A stretch of 64,000 nt of DNA from Actinoplanes nipponensis (GCF_016862275.1 NZ_BOMQ01000077.1:62001-126000); one strand, 5' to 3'; shown: positions 33,971-43,043, counted from the first letter of the stretch. The notes: generated from the letters alone by a model not told the origin. Made by a program: numbers and translations.

Positions 33971-35272
33971 TCACCCGCCGAGGCGCCAGGCGGCCGGGCG
34001 GAGGAATCCCCGGGCATCGCGCAGGTTGGCGACCAGCAGGCCGGCATCAGTCAGCTCGACCACCGAGGCGACGTCCCACCCGGCCGGGGTCAGCAGCCGG
34101 GTCCGGACCCCGGCGCGCCACAGCCAGAGCCGGCTGGTGCCGTCGTCCTGCTGGGCCAGGATCACCATCCGGCCGCCGTCGGCGGCGGCCACGCCGGCCG
34201 CGGACTCCTCCCCGGCCACCAGCGGGACGACGGTCGGCACGTCGGCGGCGTCCCAGTAGGCGGCGGAACGCCGGCCGGCGGCGTCGCTCAGGAACCCGGC
34301 GATGCCGCCGTCCGACGCGAGGCTGTTCGAGGTGAGTCCCGGCGTGCAGACGAGGCCGCCGACCGGCTGCCCGGGGACGGCGGCGAACGACAGGGTGACG
34401 TCGGCGCCGGGCACGCCGCCGGTGTGCCGCACGAACGTGAAGCTGGGCCGGCCGCCCTCGAGGACGTACCCGCTGTAGACCAGGCTCCCGTCGGGCCGGA
34501 CCGGGCTGACGCAGGTGTTGCCCAGCAGGAACGAGTTCACCACGGGGAAGCCCACGGTCGCGCCGTCGCGCCAGAGCACCGGTCGCGCGGTGGCGCCGCG
34601 CCCGATGCCGTCGGTCACCCAGACCAGCGCGGTCGCCGGGCCGCCGATCGAGCCGACCGACCGGCGGTATCCGGCGTCGAGCTCGGGAGTGCCGCGCAAC
34701 GGCGTGCGGACGCCGCCGCGGGTCACCAGCTCGGCCTCGCCCGCGGCCGGGCTCTGCGCCGTGGCGGTGGACACGCCCCACGGACCGGACGGGCCGACCG
34801 CGTCGACGGAGCTGCGGTCGGCGGCGAGCAGCGTGGCCGACCGGCCGTCGAGCGACCAGCGGACCGCCCGCGTGCCCTCGCCCGTCACGGACCCGGCCGC
34901 CTCGCCGAGATCGGTCAGGCCGCTCACCCGGCCGGACGTCGCGCCGCCGGGCAGCGGCAGCTGCTGCCGCAACCAGCCGGCCCGGGGCACCTCCGCCCAG
35001 CGCTGCGGCAGGTCGGCGAACGACGCGGTGCCGTCCGGACCGGTCGTGGTGATCTGGGCGGCGCCGGCCACGACCCCGAACGGCGAGACGTCGACGGCGG
35101 TCACGGAGACCTGCCGGCCCGGTCCCCCGGCGGGCACCGGCAGCAGCTCACCGCGCACGGCGGGAGCGGCCGCGGCGGGGCCGGCGGCGCCGGTCACCCC
35201 GAGCGCACCGGCCAGCAGAACCGACGCGACGACGCGCCGGGCAGTTCCTCGCACGGACCCGTCATCGATCAT
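33971..35272 (-). CDS. Secreted beta-propeller-like protein
   Basis: This 433-residue protein starts at ATG 35272 with a signal peptide (VVASVLLAGALGVTGAAGPAAAAPA). The mature part contains repeated short strands with W and 'G-G-VSG' turns (RAVRWSLDG, RPVLWRDGA, SAAYWDAAD, LWLWRAG), like HAF or propeller-type secreted proteins. No catalytic motif or cysteine pattern is evident. It is convergent with the EEP gene, 7 bp apart. Confidence 0.7.
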   Translation of the reverse strand: MIDDGSVRGTARRVVASVLLAGALGVTGAAGPAAAAPAVRGELLPVPAGGPGRQVSVTAVDVSPFGVVAGAAQITTTGPDGTASFADLPQRWAEVPRAGWLRQQLPLPGGATSGRVSGLTDLGEAAGSVTGEGTRAVRWSLDGRSATLLAADRSSVDAVGPSGPWGVSTATAQSPAAGEAELVTRGGVRTPLRGTPELDAGYRRSVGSIGGPATALVWVTDGIGRGATARPVLWRDGATVGFPVVNSFLLGNTCVSPVRPDGSLVYSGYVLEGGRPSFTFVRHTGGVPGADVTLSFAAVPGQPVGGLVCTPGLTSNSLASDGGIAGFLSDAAGRRSAAYWDAADVPTVVPLVAGEESAAGVAAADGGRMVILAQQDDGTSRLWLWRAGVRTRLLTPAGWDVASVVELTDAGLLVANLRDARGFLRPAAWRLGG

Positions 35273-35343
35273 CCGCTATGTCTACCAGGTGGGCGACGAC
35301 ACGACCGCCCCGAAGCAGACGTCGCCGGCGTGGTGCGCGGCCG

Positions 35344-35376
35344 GCCTGGCCATCACGCTGCGGGTGATGGCCAGGC
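35344..35376 (-). terminator. cimA terminator hairpin
   Basis: A perfect 13-bp stem GCCTGGCCATCAC (35344-35356) with GTGATGGCCAGGC (35364-35376) and a 7-base loop lies 14 bp past the cimA stop. No U-run follows. Confidence 0.8.
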
Positions 35377-35389
35377 GTGACCAGCCGGG

Positions 35390-36994
35390 TCAGGCCGCGC
35401 TGCCCTGGCCCGCGTTCGCCGCGGTACGGGCCAGACCGAAGGTGAGCGCGTCGGTGAGCGCCTTCCAGCTCGCCTCCACCACGTTCTCGTGCACGCCCAC
35501 AGTGGTCCAGTCGCGGGCGCCGTCGCTGGTCTCCACCAGCACCCGGGTGATCGCGTTGGAACCGTGCGAGCCCTCCAGGATGCGCACCTTGAAGTCGGCC
35601 AGCTCGAAGGACTTCAGCTCGGGGTAGTGCTTGGACAGGGCCACCCGCAGGGCCTCGTCCAGGGCGTTGACCGGGCCGTTGCCCTCGGCGGTGGCGATGA
35701 CGCGCTCGCCGCGTACCCGGACCTTGACGGTCGCCTCGGAGACCACCGAGCCGTCCTCGCGGTGCTCGACCTGCACCCGGTACGACTCCAGCGCGAACGG
35801 CCGCACGAAGTCGGCGTCCGGCAGCTCGCCGCGGACCAGCAGCTCGAAGGACGCATCCGCGGCCTCGAACGACCAGCCGCCCGCCTCCAGGTCCTTGACC
35901 TTGCGGGTCACCGCCGTGAGGGTGTCCGGGTGGCCGGCCAGGTCCAGCCCGAGCTCGCGGCTCTTGAGCTCGATGCTGGCCCGGCCGGCCATCTCGGTCA
36001 CCAGGATCCGCATGTCGTTGCCCACCACCGACGGGTCGACGTGGTTGTAGAGCAGCGGATCCACCTTGATCGCGCTCGCGTGCAGCCCCGCCTTGTGAGC
36101 GAATGCCGCGGCCCCGACGTAGGCCTGGTGGGTGTCGGGGGCGATGTTGGCGATCTCGGCGAGCGCGGTGGACACCCGCGTCGCCTTCTCGAGGCAGCCG
36201 TCCGGTAGGACCTTCAGCCCGAGCTTGAGTTGCAGGTTGCTGACGACGGCGAACAGGTCGGCGTTGCCGGGCCGCTCGCCGTAGCCGTTGGCCGTGCACT
36301 GGAAGTGCTTGACGCCCGCCTCGACGGCGGCGACGGTGTTGGCCACCGCGCAGGAGGTGTCGTTCTGGCAGTGGATGCCGAGCCGATCCGCGCCGACCCC
36401 GGTCCGGGCCACGACGTCCTGGACGGCGGCGGTGATCATCGACGGCAGCATGCCGCCGTTGGTGTCGCACATGACGACCCGTTCCGCGCCGGCCTCGAAC
36501 GCGGTCCGGACCACGGAGGCGGTGTAGTCGGGGTCGTAGCGGAACCCGTCGAAGAAGTGCTCGCAGTCCACGAACGCGCGCCGGCCGTTGGCGACCAGAT
36601 GCGCGACGGTGTCGCGGACCATCGCCAGGTTCTCCTCACCGGTGGTGCGCAGCGCCCGCTCCACGTGCCGGATGTCCGACTTGGCGACCACGCAGACGAC
36701 CGGCGTCTCGGCGTCCAGCAACGCCTGCACCTGCGGGTCGCGGGTCACGTCGACGTTCGCCTTGCGGGTGGCGCCGAACGCGACCAGCACCGCGTTCCGC
36801 AGCTGCAGCTCGGTGCGCGCCCGGGCGAAGAACTCGGTGTCCTTGGGCATCGCGCCCGGCCAGCCACCCTCGATGAACCCGACGCCGAACTCGTCCAGCA
36901 GCCGCGCGACCGCCAGTTTGTCGACGACCGAGTAGCTGATGCCCTCGCGCTGGGCCCCGTCGCGCAGCGTCGTGTCGAACACCTGATACGTCAT
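35390..36994 (-). CDS. cimA: (R)-citramalate synthase
   Basis: CimA condenses pyruvate and acetyl-CoA to citramalate, giving 2-oxobutyrate for isoleucine without threonine. The 534-residue protein starts at ATG 36994 (AAGGA seven bases upstream) with FDTTLRDGAQREGISYS, metal ligands in GIHCQNDTSCAVANT, and a C-terminal LeuA-like allosteric domain (residues ~400-520). A homocitrate/LeuA-like role is less likely given length and motif. An upstream leader ORF with VLII codons and a U-tailed terminator suggest attenuation. Confidence 0.93.
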   Translation of the reverse strand: MTYQVFDTTLRDGAQREGISYSVVDKLAVARLLDEFGVGFIEGGWPGAMPKDTEFFARARTELQLRNAVLVAFGATRKANVDVTRDPQVQALLDAETPVVCVVAKSDIRHVERALRTTGEENLAMVRDTVAHLVANGRRAFVDCEHFFDGFRYDPDYTASVVRTAFEAGAERVVMCDTNGGMLPSMITAAVQDVVARTGVGADRLGIHCQNDTSCAVANTVAAVEAGVKHFQCTANGYGERPGNADLFAVVSNLQLKLGLKVLPDGCLEKATRVSTALAEIANIAPDTHQAYVGAAAFAHKAGLHASAIKVDPLLYNHVDPSVVGNDMRILVTEMAGRASIELKSRELGLDLAGHPDTLTAVTRKVKDLEAGGWSFEAADASFELLVRGELPDADFVRPFALESYRVQVEHREDGSVVSEATVKVRVRGERVIATAEGNGPVNALDEALRVALSKHYPELKSFELADFKVRILEGSHGSNAITRVLVETSDGARDWTTVGVHENVVEASWKALTDALTFGLARTAANAGQGSAA

Positions 36995-37026
36995 GGAGGA
37001 TTCCTTTCCGAGACTGACGACCCAAC

Positions 37027-37055
37027 AAAAAGACCCCCCGCGGATGCGGGAGGTC
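37027..37055 (-). terminator. cimA leader terminator (attenuator)
   Basis: On the leftward strand GACCTCCCGC (37055-37046) pairs with GCGGGGGGTC (37041-37032), loop ATCC, followed by TTTTT. It sits 32 bp before the cimA start and after a BCAA-codon leader ORF. A second upstream segment, GACCCTCCGC (37074-37065), can pair with the same right arm, giving alternative folds. Confidence 0.85.
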
Positions 37056-37084
37056 GGCACGACGGCGGAGGGTCAGCCGGCGCG

Positions 37085-37129
37085 CTAGGTGCGAATAATC
37101 AGCACGGAGTGGGTCACGCCACGAAGCAT
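37085..37129 (-). CDS. cimA leader peptide MLRGVTHSVLIIRT
   Basis: This small ORF runs from ATG 37129 (or in-frame GTG 37117) to TAG 37087-37085. Its last part reads V-L-I-I-R-T, four branched-chain codons in a row just before the stop, and a U-tailed terminator follows 30 bp later. This is the classical arrangement of a BCAA attenuator. A possible -10 (CATGCT) just upstream of the GTG suggests a leaderless transcript, in which case the shorter 10-residue form is made. Confidence 0.7.
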   Translation of the reverse strand: MLRGVTHSVLIIRT

Positions 37130-37216
37130 GCCACGCGGCGTCGCCCCCCGAACCCAGAATCCACAAGCTGAGACAGCCGATCCCGTACGGGTGACAGCCG
37201 CGGGTTAGGTTGGGGC

Positions 37217-37963
37217 GTGGCCGTCGACAATCACCCCCGCAGTCTGACCTTCTCCACGAGCTACAACTTCCGCGACGTCGGCGGGTACGCCGGCCTCGAC
37301 GGGCGCACCGTGACCTGGCGCCGGCTGTTCCGGGCCGACTCGCTGCACCGCCTCAAGGGCGCCGATCTCGAGACGTTCCACGCGCTCGGCGTGCGCACCG
37401 TCATCGACCTGCGCCGGCCGTTCGAGGTGGAGGAGCACGGGCGGGTGCCGCACTCCGACGGGCTGGACTACCGCAACCTGGTGGTGGAGCACGTGGACTG
37501 GGAGACGGTGGAGGAACCGGCGGGTATGCCGCACGAGCGCTGGCTGGCCGACCGCTACCTGAACTTCGCCGAGGACGGGCGGGCCGGGCTGGCGGCGGCG
37601 CTCGCGGTGATCGCCGACCCGGCGGCGGCCCCGGTGGTCGTGCACTGCATGGCCGGCAAGGACCGCACCGGCGTGGTGTGCGCGCTGACCCTGTCGTTGC
37701 TCGGGGTGTCCGATGCGGAGATCGCCCAGGACTACGCGCTGACCGAGGCGGCGATGGCGTCGCTGACGGCGTACCTGGAGAAGACCCGGCCCGAGGTGGT
37801 GCAGGACAAGTACCACATGTTCGACTGCCCGCAGGAGGCGATGCTGCTGTTCCTCGGCGACCTGCGCGAGCGGCACGGCTCGGTCGAGGGATACGTGCGG
37901 GAGATCGGCATCAGCACCGGGCAGCTGGCCGCCCTGCGCGGGCACCTGTTGACGCCCGCCTGA
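37217..37963 (+). CDS. Tyrosine phosphatase (Y_phosphatase3/PtpB-like)
   Basis: This 248-residue protein has the family N-terminus NFRDVGGYAG and the P-loop HCMAGKDRTG at about residues 153-162, as in Mycobacterium PtpB and related tyrosine/lipid phosphatases. It starts at GTG 37217; TAGGTT lies five bases upstream as a likely -10, so the mRNA is probably leaderless. It is divergent from cimA. Substrate unknown. Confidence 0.92.
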   Translation: MAVDNHPRSLTFSTSYNFRDVGGYAGLDGRTVTWRRLFRADSLHRLKGADLETFHALGVRTVIDLRRPFEVEEHGRVPHSDGLDYRNLVVEHVDWETVEEPAGMPHERWLADRYLNFAEDGRAGLAAALAVIADPAAAPVVVHCMAGKDRTGVVCALTLSLLGVSDAEIAQDYALTEAAMASLTAYLEKTRPEVVQDKYHMFDCPQEAMLLFLGDLRERHGSVEGYVREIGISTGQLAALRGHLLTPA

Positions 37964-38000
37964 CAGACACGGGGGCGCGGCGGGTGTCTACTTGCCGTCC

Positions 38001-39152
38001 ATGCGCGTTCTCTTCAGCACCTGGCCGGCCCACGGGCACCTGCTCCCGCTGCTCCCGCTGATCCGGGCTGCCCAGCACGCGGGCCACGAGGTCGTCGTCG
38101 CGTCCGGTGCGGAGGGCGTCGCCGAGGCCCGCCGGCGCGGGCTGACCACCTGGGACGTCGGGCCGAGCCGGGCCGAGGCCGACGCGGCGTTCCGCGACCG
38201 GGTGCCGAACCTGGGCGCGATCCCGCCGGAGCAGCGGATGGCCACGGTGATCAGCGGCATGTTCGGGGCGGCCGCCTTCACCCGGGCGGCGCAGCTGGTG
38301 CCCCGCGCGCTGGAGTGGAAGCCCGATCTGGTGGTGCACCCGATCACGGAACTGGCCGGCGCCGTCGCCGCGGCCCGCACCGGCGCCCGGCACGCGGTGC
38401 ACGGCCTCGGCCCGTTGCCGGGCGAGGCCTGGGACTGGTTCGGCGCCCGGCTGGGCGAGCTGAGCAACGCCTGGGACGTGCCGGAGCTGCCGGCGGCGAT
38501 CCTCGACGTGCCGTACCTCGACAACTGCCCGCCCGGGTTGCAGGCCGACGCGGTCCGCGCCTTCGGCAACCGCCGCCCGCTGCGCCCCACCTCCGGCGAG
38601 GTCCTGCCGGGCGAGCACCTGCCGTGGGACCCGGACAAGCTGCCCCACGAACGCAGCGTGCACCTGACGCTGGGCACGCTCTTCTTCGGCGCGACCGAGG
38701 TGTTCCGGACCGCCCTGGCCGGCCTGGCCGAGCTGCCGGTCAACGTGCTGGTGACGGCCGGCCCGGGCAGCGACCCCGGCCGCTTCGGGGCGCAGCCGGC
38801 GAACGTCTTCGTCACCGACTTCGCCCCGCACGCGCTGCTGCTGCCGCACTGTTCGGGCCTGGTGACGCAGGGCGGGGCGAGCACGATCGTGGCGGCGCTG
38901 TGCCACGGCCTGCCACACCTGATCCTGCCGCAGGGCGCGGACCAGTTCGCCAACAGCGCGACGGCGGAGCGGGCGGGGGTGGCGCTGGTGGTGCCGCCGG
39001 CGGACCTCACCCCGGAGGCGGTGGCCGGGGCGGCCGCTCGGCTGCTGGAGGATCCGGCGCTGACGCGGCGGGCCCGCACGATCCAGGCGGAGATCAACGA
39101 GATGCCGGACGCGGCCGACGTGCTCGCCGAGCTGACCGACGCCCGCCGCTAG
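38001..39152 (+). CDS. GT1-family glycosyltransferase (macrolide/flavonoid type)
   Basis: This 383-residue protein starts at ATG 38001 with MRVLFSTWPAHGHLLPLLPL, the acceptor-side start of GT-B transferases. The nucleotide-sugar motif lies near the C-terminus: VTQGGASTIVAALCHGLPHLILPQGADQFANS. Members glycosylate secondary metabolites or drugs; none of the neighbours shows the acceptor. It overlaps the convergent small membrane gene by 4 bp. Confidence 0.9.
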   Translation: MRVLFSTWPAHGHLLPLLPLIRAAQHAGHEVVVASGAEGVAEARRRGLTTWDVGPSRAEADAAFRDRVPNLGAIPPEQRMATVISGMFGAAAFTRAAQLVPRALEWKPDLVVHPITELAGAVAAARTGARHAVHGLGPLPGEAWDWFGARLGELSNAWDVPELPAAILDVPYLDNCPPGLQADAVRAFGNRRPLRPTSGEVLPGEHLPWDPDKLPHERSVHLTLGTLFFGATEVFRTALAGLAELPVNVLVTAGPGSDPGRFGAQPANVFVTDFAPHALLLPHCSGLVTQGGASTIVAALCHGLPHLILPQGADQFANSATAERAGVALVVPPADLTPEAVAGAAARLLEDPALTRRARTIQAEINEMPDAADVLAELTDARR

Positions 39153-39451
39153 GGTGCGACGTCGGGATCCGGCCGGCGCGACCCGCTGTCTCTTCGGAGG
39201 TCCACGTAGTTGCCGTCCCCGGTCACCATGTTGTCCACCGTTCCGTTCTGGTTGATCGAATACTTCGGCGGCGGCGCGGCTTCGGATCGGCGGGAGGACC
39301 GGACCGCCATGACCGTGGCGGCCGCCGCCACCAGGAAACTGCCGACGCTCGCCAGCTTGTCGGAGACCTCCAGCCCCAGGCTCACCACGCAGAGCACTCC
39401 GGCGGCCAGCGCGACAGCGGGCCAGATCCAGGTGCGGAGTCGTCTCCCCAT
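39149..39451 (-). CDS. Small two-helix membrane protein of unknown function
   Basis: This 100-residue protein starts at ATG 39451. Two adjacent membrane helices (residues ~9-28 and ~36-50) are followed by a cytoplasm- or outside-facing tail with NQNGTVDNMVTGDGNYVDL. Tails of this type (polar, N/G/T-rich, with 'Q-G-V---V-GD-N') occur in small actinobacterial proteins next to unknown effectors. It is the second gene of a pair with the 39482-40558 gene (30-bp gap). Confidence 0.65.
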   Translation of the reverse strand: MGRRLRTWIWPAVALAAGVLCVVSLGLEVSDKLASVGSFLVAAAATVMAVRSSRRSEAAPPPKYSINQNGTVDNMVTGDGNYVDLRRDSGSRRPDPDVAP

Positions 39452-39481
39452 GACCGTCCTTTCCCGAGGCTTCCGAACCGG

Positions 39482-40558
39482 TCAGGATTTTCTGCGCAGG
39501 TTCGCGTCCAACGCGATCCAGCGCAGGTCGTTCCAGAAGAACGTCGCGGCCGGGCCCGCGGTCGGCATCCCGGAGTCGTCCGCCCAGACCCCGGCGATCG
39601 CCACCTCGTTCACCGTCAACTCGTGCTCATGCAGGAGCGAGGAGTCCACCCCGATCAGCGCGGCGGTGACTCCGGTCGCCGTCAGGGAGCCGCCGGCCCA
39701 GTCGATGAACGCACCCGGGTTGTCCGCCTCGATCGCCGCTGCCGCGATGACGTCGTCGGAAAGCTCCGCCGCCGCGACGCTCACAGCCCTGGCGAACTCC
39801 CGGTACAGCGCCGGATCGGCGGGCTGAGCCAGCGTCATGGCCAGCCGCCGGACCAGCCCGGGATTGTCGGGAAGAACGGACGCGAGGGACAGCGAGGCCT
39901 GGTCGTCGTGCCGCTCGTCCCGCAGCCGCACGTCAGCACTGTCGCCGCTCACGACGTTCGCACAGTCGACGGTGACGACCTGCAGGGGCGCGGAGACCCC
40001 GCCGATCTCGAGCTGCGTCGGCGGAGTGGTCGGCGGAGTGGTCGCAGCCCACAGCGCCGCGCGGAAGACGCCGTTGTAGAACACGCTGTCGGGTTGCCCG
40101 ACGAGCCGGTCCAGGGCCCACGTCGCGATGAGTCCCAGGTCCCGGCGCATCAGGTCGGCGTCGAATCGTAGGGTGTCCACGGTGTGCAGGGCCTGGTACT
40201 CCAGCTGCGCCTCGTCACCGATCACCACGCAGAACGCATCACGGAACTCCGCCCGGCCGACCGAGCAGAACATGCTGGCCCGGGGTGTCCGCGCCGTCGC
40301 CGGGGCGTCGGCCAGAATGGTGATCTTGACATCGTGCGCGGTCCAGAAATCGCGGCCGGCGTCCGCCTCCGGCCGCGGGGTCGCAGGCTCGACGTTCGGT
40401 TGCGCTTCAGGCGTGCGGTCCGGTGGCCGAACCAGCCGCAGCCGAGGTGCGCGGTCGGGTATCGGCCGGGTCATCGGAGTATCGGCACCGGAGATGCCGA
40501 CGTGGTCGGTCCTGGTCCGATCCGGCTGCGGCAGTTCACTCCATCCACCCGGGCCCAT
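39482..40558 (-). CDS. Unknown protein, first gene of a two-gene module
   Basis: This 358-residue protein has a Pro/Arg-rich disordered N-terminus (about 75 residues) and then a soluble alpha/beta region starting DVKITILAD. I recognise no family. Starts at ATG 40558 and ATG 40474 are both possible, and neither has a clear ribosome binding site. Codon use is less extreme than in the neighbours (more TTC/TCG-poor runs), which could indicate acquired DNA, but I cannot quantify that. It shares a transcript with the small membrane gene downstream. Confidence 0.65.
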   Translation of the reverse strand: MGPGGWSELPQPDRTRTDHVGISGADTPMTRPIPDRAPRLRLVRPPDRTPEAQPNVEPATPRPEADAGRDFWTAHDVKITILADAPATARTPRASMFCSVGRAEFRDAFCVVIGDEAQLEYQALHTVDTLRFDADLMRRDLGLIATWALDRLVGQPDSVFYNGVFRAALWAATTPPTTPPTQLEIGGVSAPLQVVTVDCANVVSGDSADVRLRDERHDDQASLSLASVLPDNPGLVRRLAMTLAQPADPALYREFARAVSVAAAELSDDVIAAAAIEADNPGAFIDWAGGSLTATGVTAALIGVDSSLLHEHELTVNEVAIAGVWADDSGMPTAGPAATFFWNDLRWIALDANLRRKS

Positions 40559-40603
40559 GGGTCAATGGTGTCAGCACAGCACCGAAGATCGCCATCGACA
40601 GGC

Positions 40604-40633
40604 GTCGGGGGCGGGGATGACCCCGCCCCCGAC
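40604..40633 (-). terminator. ilvE terminator
   Basis: A perfect 13-bp stem GTCGGGGGCGGGG (40604-40616) with its complement at 40621-40633, loop ATGA, lies 12 bp past the ilvE stop. Confidence 0.85.
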
Positions 40634-40645
40634 CCGTGCCACCGC

Positions 40646-41743
40646 TTAGATGACCCGGTGCACCCAGCCGAACGGGTCCTCGGCCCGGCCCCGCTGGATG
40701 TCCACCAGCTCCTGCCGGAGCCCCATGGTGACCTCGCCCGAGCCGCCGTCGGCCACGGTGAACTCGCCCTCGGGCGACCGCACCGTGCCGATCGGCGTGA
40801 TCACCGCGGCGGTGCCGCAGGCGAAGGCCTCGCGGATCCGGCCCGAGGCCGCCCCGGTACGCCATTCCTCGAAGCTCACCGGGCGCTCCTCGACCTTGCG
40901 GCCGGCCCGCTCGGCCAGCTTGATGACCGAGTCGCGGGTGATGCCGGGCAGGATCGTGCCGGTCAGCGGCGGCGTCACCAGCGAGCCGTCGTCCTGCACG
41001 AAGAAGATGTTCATCCCGCCGAGCTCGTCGACGTACTTGCGCTCGACCGCGTCCAGGTAGACCACCTGGTCGCAGCCGTGCTCGATCGCCTCGGCCTGCG
41101 CGGACAGGCCCGCGGCGTAGTTGCCGCCGCACTTGGCCGCGCCCGTGCCGCCGGGCGCCGCGCGGGTGTAGTCGGGGGTGATCCAGACCGCCACCGGCTT
41201 GACGCCGCCGCTGAAGTACGCGCCGACCGGGGAGGCGATGACCAGGTAGAGGTATTCCATCGCCGGGCGCACGCCCAGGAACACCTCGCTGGCGTACGCG
41301 AACGGCCGCAGGTAGAGGCTGCCCTCGTCGCTGCGCGGGATCCACTCCCGGTCGATCCTGATGAGCTGGCGCAGGGACTCGAGGAACATCGCCTGCGGCA
41401 GCACCGGCATGGCCATCCGCTGGGCCGACTGGCCGAACCGGGCGGCGTTGGCGTCGGGGCGGAACATCGCCACGCCACCGTCCGGCGTGGTGTACGCCTT
41501 CAGCCCCTCGAAGATCTCCTGCGCGTAGTGCAGCACCGCCGACGCGGGGTCCATGGGGATGGGTGCGCGGGCTTCCACCCGCGGCTCGTACCAGCCTTTG
41601 CCCTCGGCGTACCGGACGGTGACCATGTGGTCCGTGAAGATCCGGCCGAAGCCGGGGTTGGCCAGCAGCGAGGTCCTGTCCGCGTCGCCTACGGGCGCCG
41701 GGTTCGGACGGATCTCGAAGTCGAGGTTGTCACCACCACTCAT
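40646..41743 (-). CDS. ilvE: Branched-chain amino acid aminotransferase
   Basis: IlvE makes the final transamination to Val, Leu and Ile. The 365-residue fold-type IV PLP protein has ALHYAQEIFEGLKAY-type sequence (VLHYAQEIFEGLKA), the PLP-lysine in GAAKCGGNYAAG, and EAFACGTAAVITPIG near the end. I start at ATG 41743 (MSGGDNLDF); a GTG at 41767 is in frame but lacks a ribosome binding site. It has its own promoter region after leuB. Confidence 0.95.
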   Translation of the reverse strand: MSGGDNLDFEIRPNPAPVGDADRTSLLANPGFGRIFTDHMVTVRYAEGKGWYEPRVEARAPIPMDPASAVLHYAQEIFEGLKAYTTPDGGVAMFRPDANAARFGQSAQRMAMPVLPQAMFLESLRQLIRIDREWIPRSDEGSLYLRPFAYASEVFLGVRPAMEYLYLVIASPVGAYFSGGVKPVAVWITPDYTRAAPGGTGAAKCGGNYAAGLSAQAEAIEHGCDQVVYLDAVERKYVDELGGMNIFFVQDDGSLVTPPLTGTILPGITRDSVIKLAERAGRKVEERPVSFEEWRTGAASGRIREAFACGTAAVITPIGTVRSPEGEFTVADGGSGEVTMGLRQELVDIQRGRAEDPFGWVHRVI

Positions 41744-41802
41744 GGCAGTTGACCTGCTTTCTGTCACGAAGAACGAAGAGGTAGCACCCGTAGTGCTCCA
41801 TG

Positions 41803-41824
41803 AACTTACCCCGAACGCTCGTTC
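41803..41824 (-). promoter_or_regulatory. ilvE promoter with GAAC-N4-GTTC site
   Basis: A -10-like TAAGTT (41808-41803, leftward) lies next to GAAC-GCTC-GTTC (41813-41824), which has the core spacing of a LexA box. A start near 41796 would leave a 53-base leader. The -35 box is not clear. Regulatory meaning uncertain. Confidence 0.4.
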
Positions 41825-41892
41825 AAAGCCGAGCGCCGGGCGTGGGTCATCGACCGCCGTGCCGGCGGGATGACGCGGGGTGAAAGGTGAGG

Positions 41893-42930
41893 TCAGGCGG
41901 CCGCGGTGGCGGCGACCCGGTCTCCGACCTCGGCGGTACGCAGCGGCGCGCCCGGCGTGCGGGACGCGACCTCGGCCGCGACCGCCTCGGATACTCGGCG
42001 GGCCTGCTCGGGGTGGCCGAGGTGCTCCAGCAGCAGCGACGCGGACAGGATGGCGGCCGCCGGGTCGGCGATGCCCTGGCCGGCGATGTCGGGCGCGGAG
42101 CCGTGCACCGGCTCGAAGGTCGACGGGTACTTGCGCTCCGGGTTGACGGAGCCGCTGGCGGCCATGCCGATGCCACCGGTCACGGCAGCGGCGATGTCGG
42201 TGAGGATGTCACCGAAGAGGTTGTCGGTCACCACCACGTCGTAGCGCTGCGGGTTGCTCACCATGAACATGCTCGCGGCGTCGATGTGCTGGTATTCGGT
42301 GGTGACGTCGGGGAACTCGGCGGCGACCGCGGCGAAGGTGCGCGCCCAGAGCCCGCCCGCGTGGGTGAGCACGTTGGTCTTGTGCACCAGCGTCAGGTGC
42401 CGCCGCTCGCGGCGCTGGGCCCGGGCGAACGCGTCGCGCACGACCCGCTCGACGCCGTGCCGGGTGTTCAGGCTCTCCTCGGTGGCGATCTCGGCGGGGG
42501 TGTCCTTGTGCAGGACGCCGCCGGCGCCGACGTAGAGGCCCTCGGTGCCCTCGCGCACGACCACCATGTCGATCTCGCCGGGCTTGAGGCCGGCGAGCGG
42601 GCTGGTCGTGCCGGGCCACAGCCGGGACGGGCGCAGGTTGACGTACTGGTCGAAGTCGAAGCGCAGCTTGAGCAGCAGGCCGCGCTCGAGGACGCCGGGC
42701 GGGACGCTGGGGTCGCCGATCGCGCCGAGCAGGATGGCGTCGTGCGCGGCCAGCTCGTCCTCGATGGCCTGCGGGAGCACCTCTTTGGTGCGGTTGTAGA
42801 AGCGGGCGCCCAGGTCGTAGTCGTCGAACTCCGCGTCCGGGAGCACGGCCTCGATCACCTTGCGGGCCTGCGCGGTCACCTCGGTTCCGATGCCGTCGCC
42901 GGCCACCACCGCGATCCGCGCCACCGTCAC
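41893..42930 (-). CDS. leuB: 3-isopropylmalate dehydrogenase
   Basis: LeuB oxidises and decarboxylates 3-isopropylmalate with NAD+ in leucine synthesis. The 345-residue protein has VAGDGIGTEVT, VVREGTEGLYVG, the DAASMFMV substrate region and FEPVHGSAPDIAGQGIADPAA. I place the start at GTG 42930 (VTVARIAVV) because GAGGGAG then lies at correct spacing; an in-frame GTG two codons earlier is too close to it. It is upstream of ilvE on the same strand, 149 bp apart. Confidence 0.96.
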   Translation of the reverse strand: MTVARIAVVAGDGIGTEVTAQARKVIEAVLPDAEFDDYDLGARFYNRTKEVLPQAIEDELAAHDAILLGAIGDPSVPPGVLERGLLLKLRFDFDQYVNLRPSRLWPGTTSPLAGLKPGEIDMVVVREGTEGLYVGAGGVLHKDTPAEIATEESLNTRHGVERVVRDAFARAQRRERRHLTLVHKTNVLTHAGGLWARTFAAVAAEFPDVTTEYQHIDAASMFMVSNPQRYDVVVTDNLFGDILTDIAAAVTGGIGMAASGSVNPERKYPSTFEPVHGSAPDIAGQGIADPAAAILSASLLLEHLGHPEQARRVSEAVAAEVASRTPGAPLRTAEVGDRVAATAAA

Positions 42931-43043
42931 GTCCACTCCCTCGTTCGATCCGACCCGCTCGACCTTAGCCCGCTGTCCCGATCTCTGACACGGCGGTCCC
43001 AGAGTCTGGATGAGGAATCGTTAAGGGCCCCGGACGCGAACAA

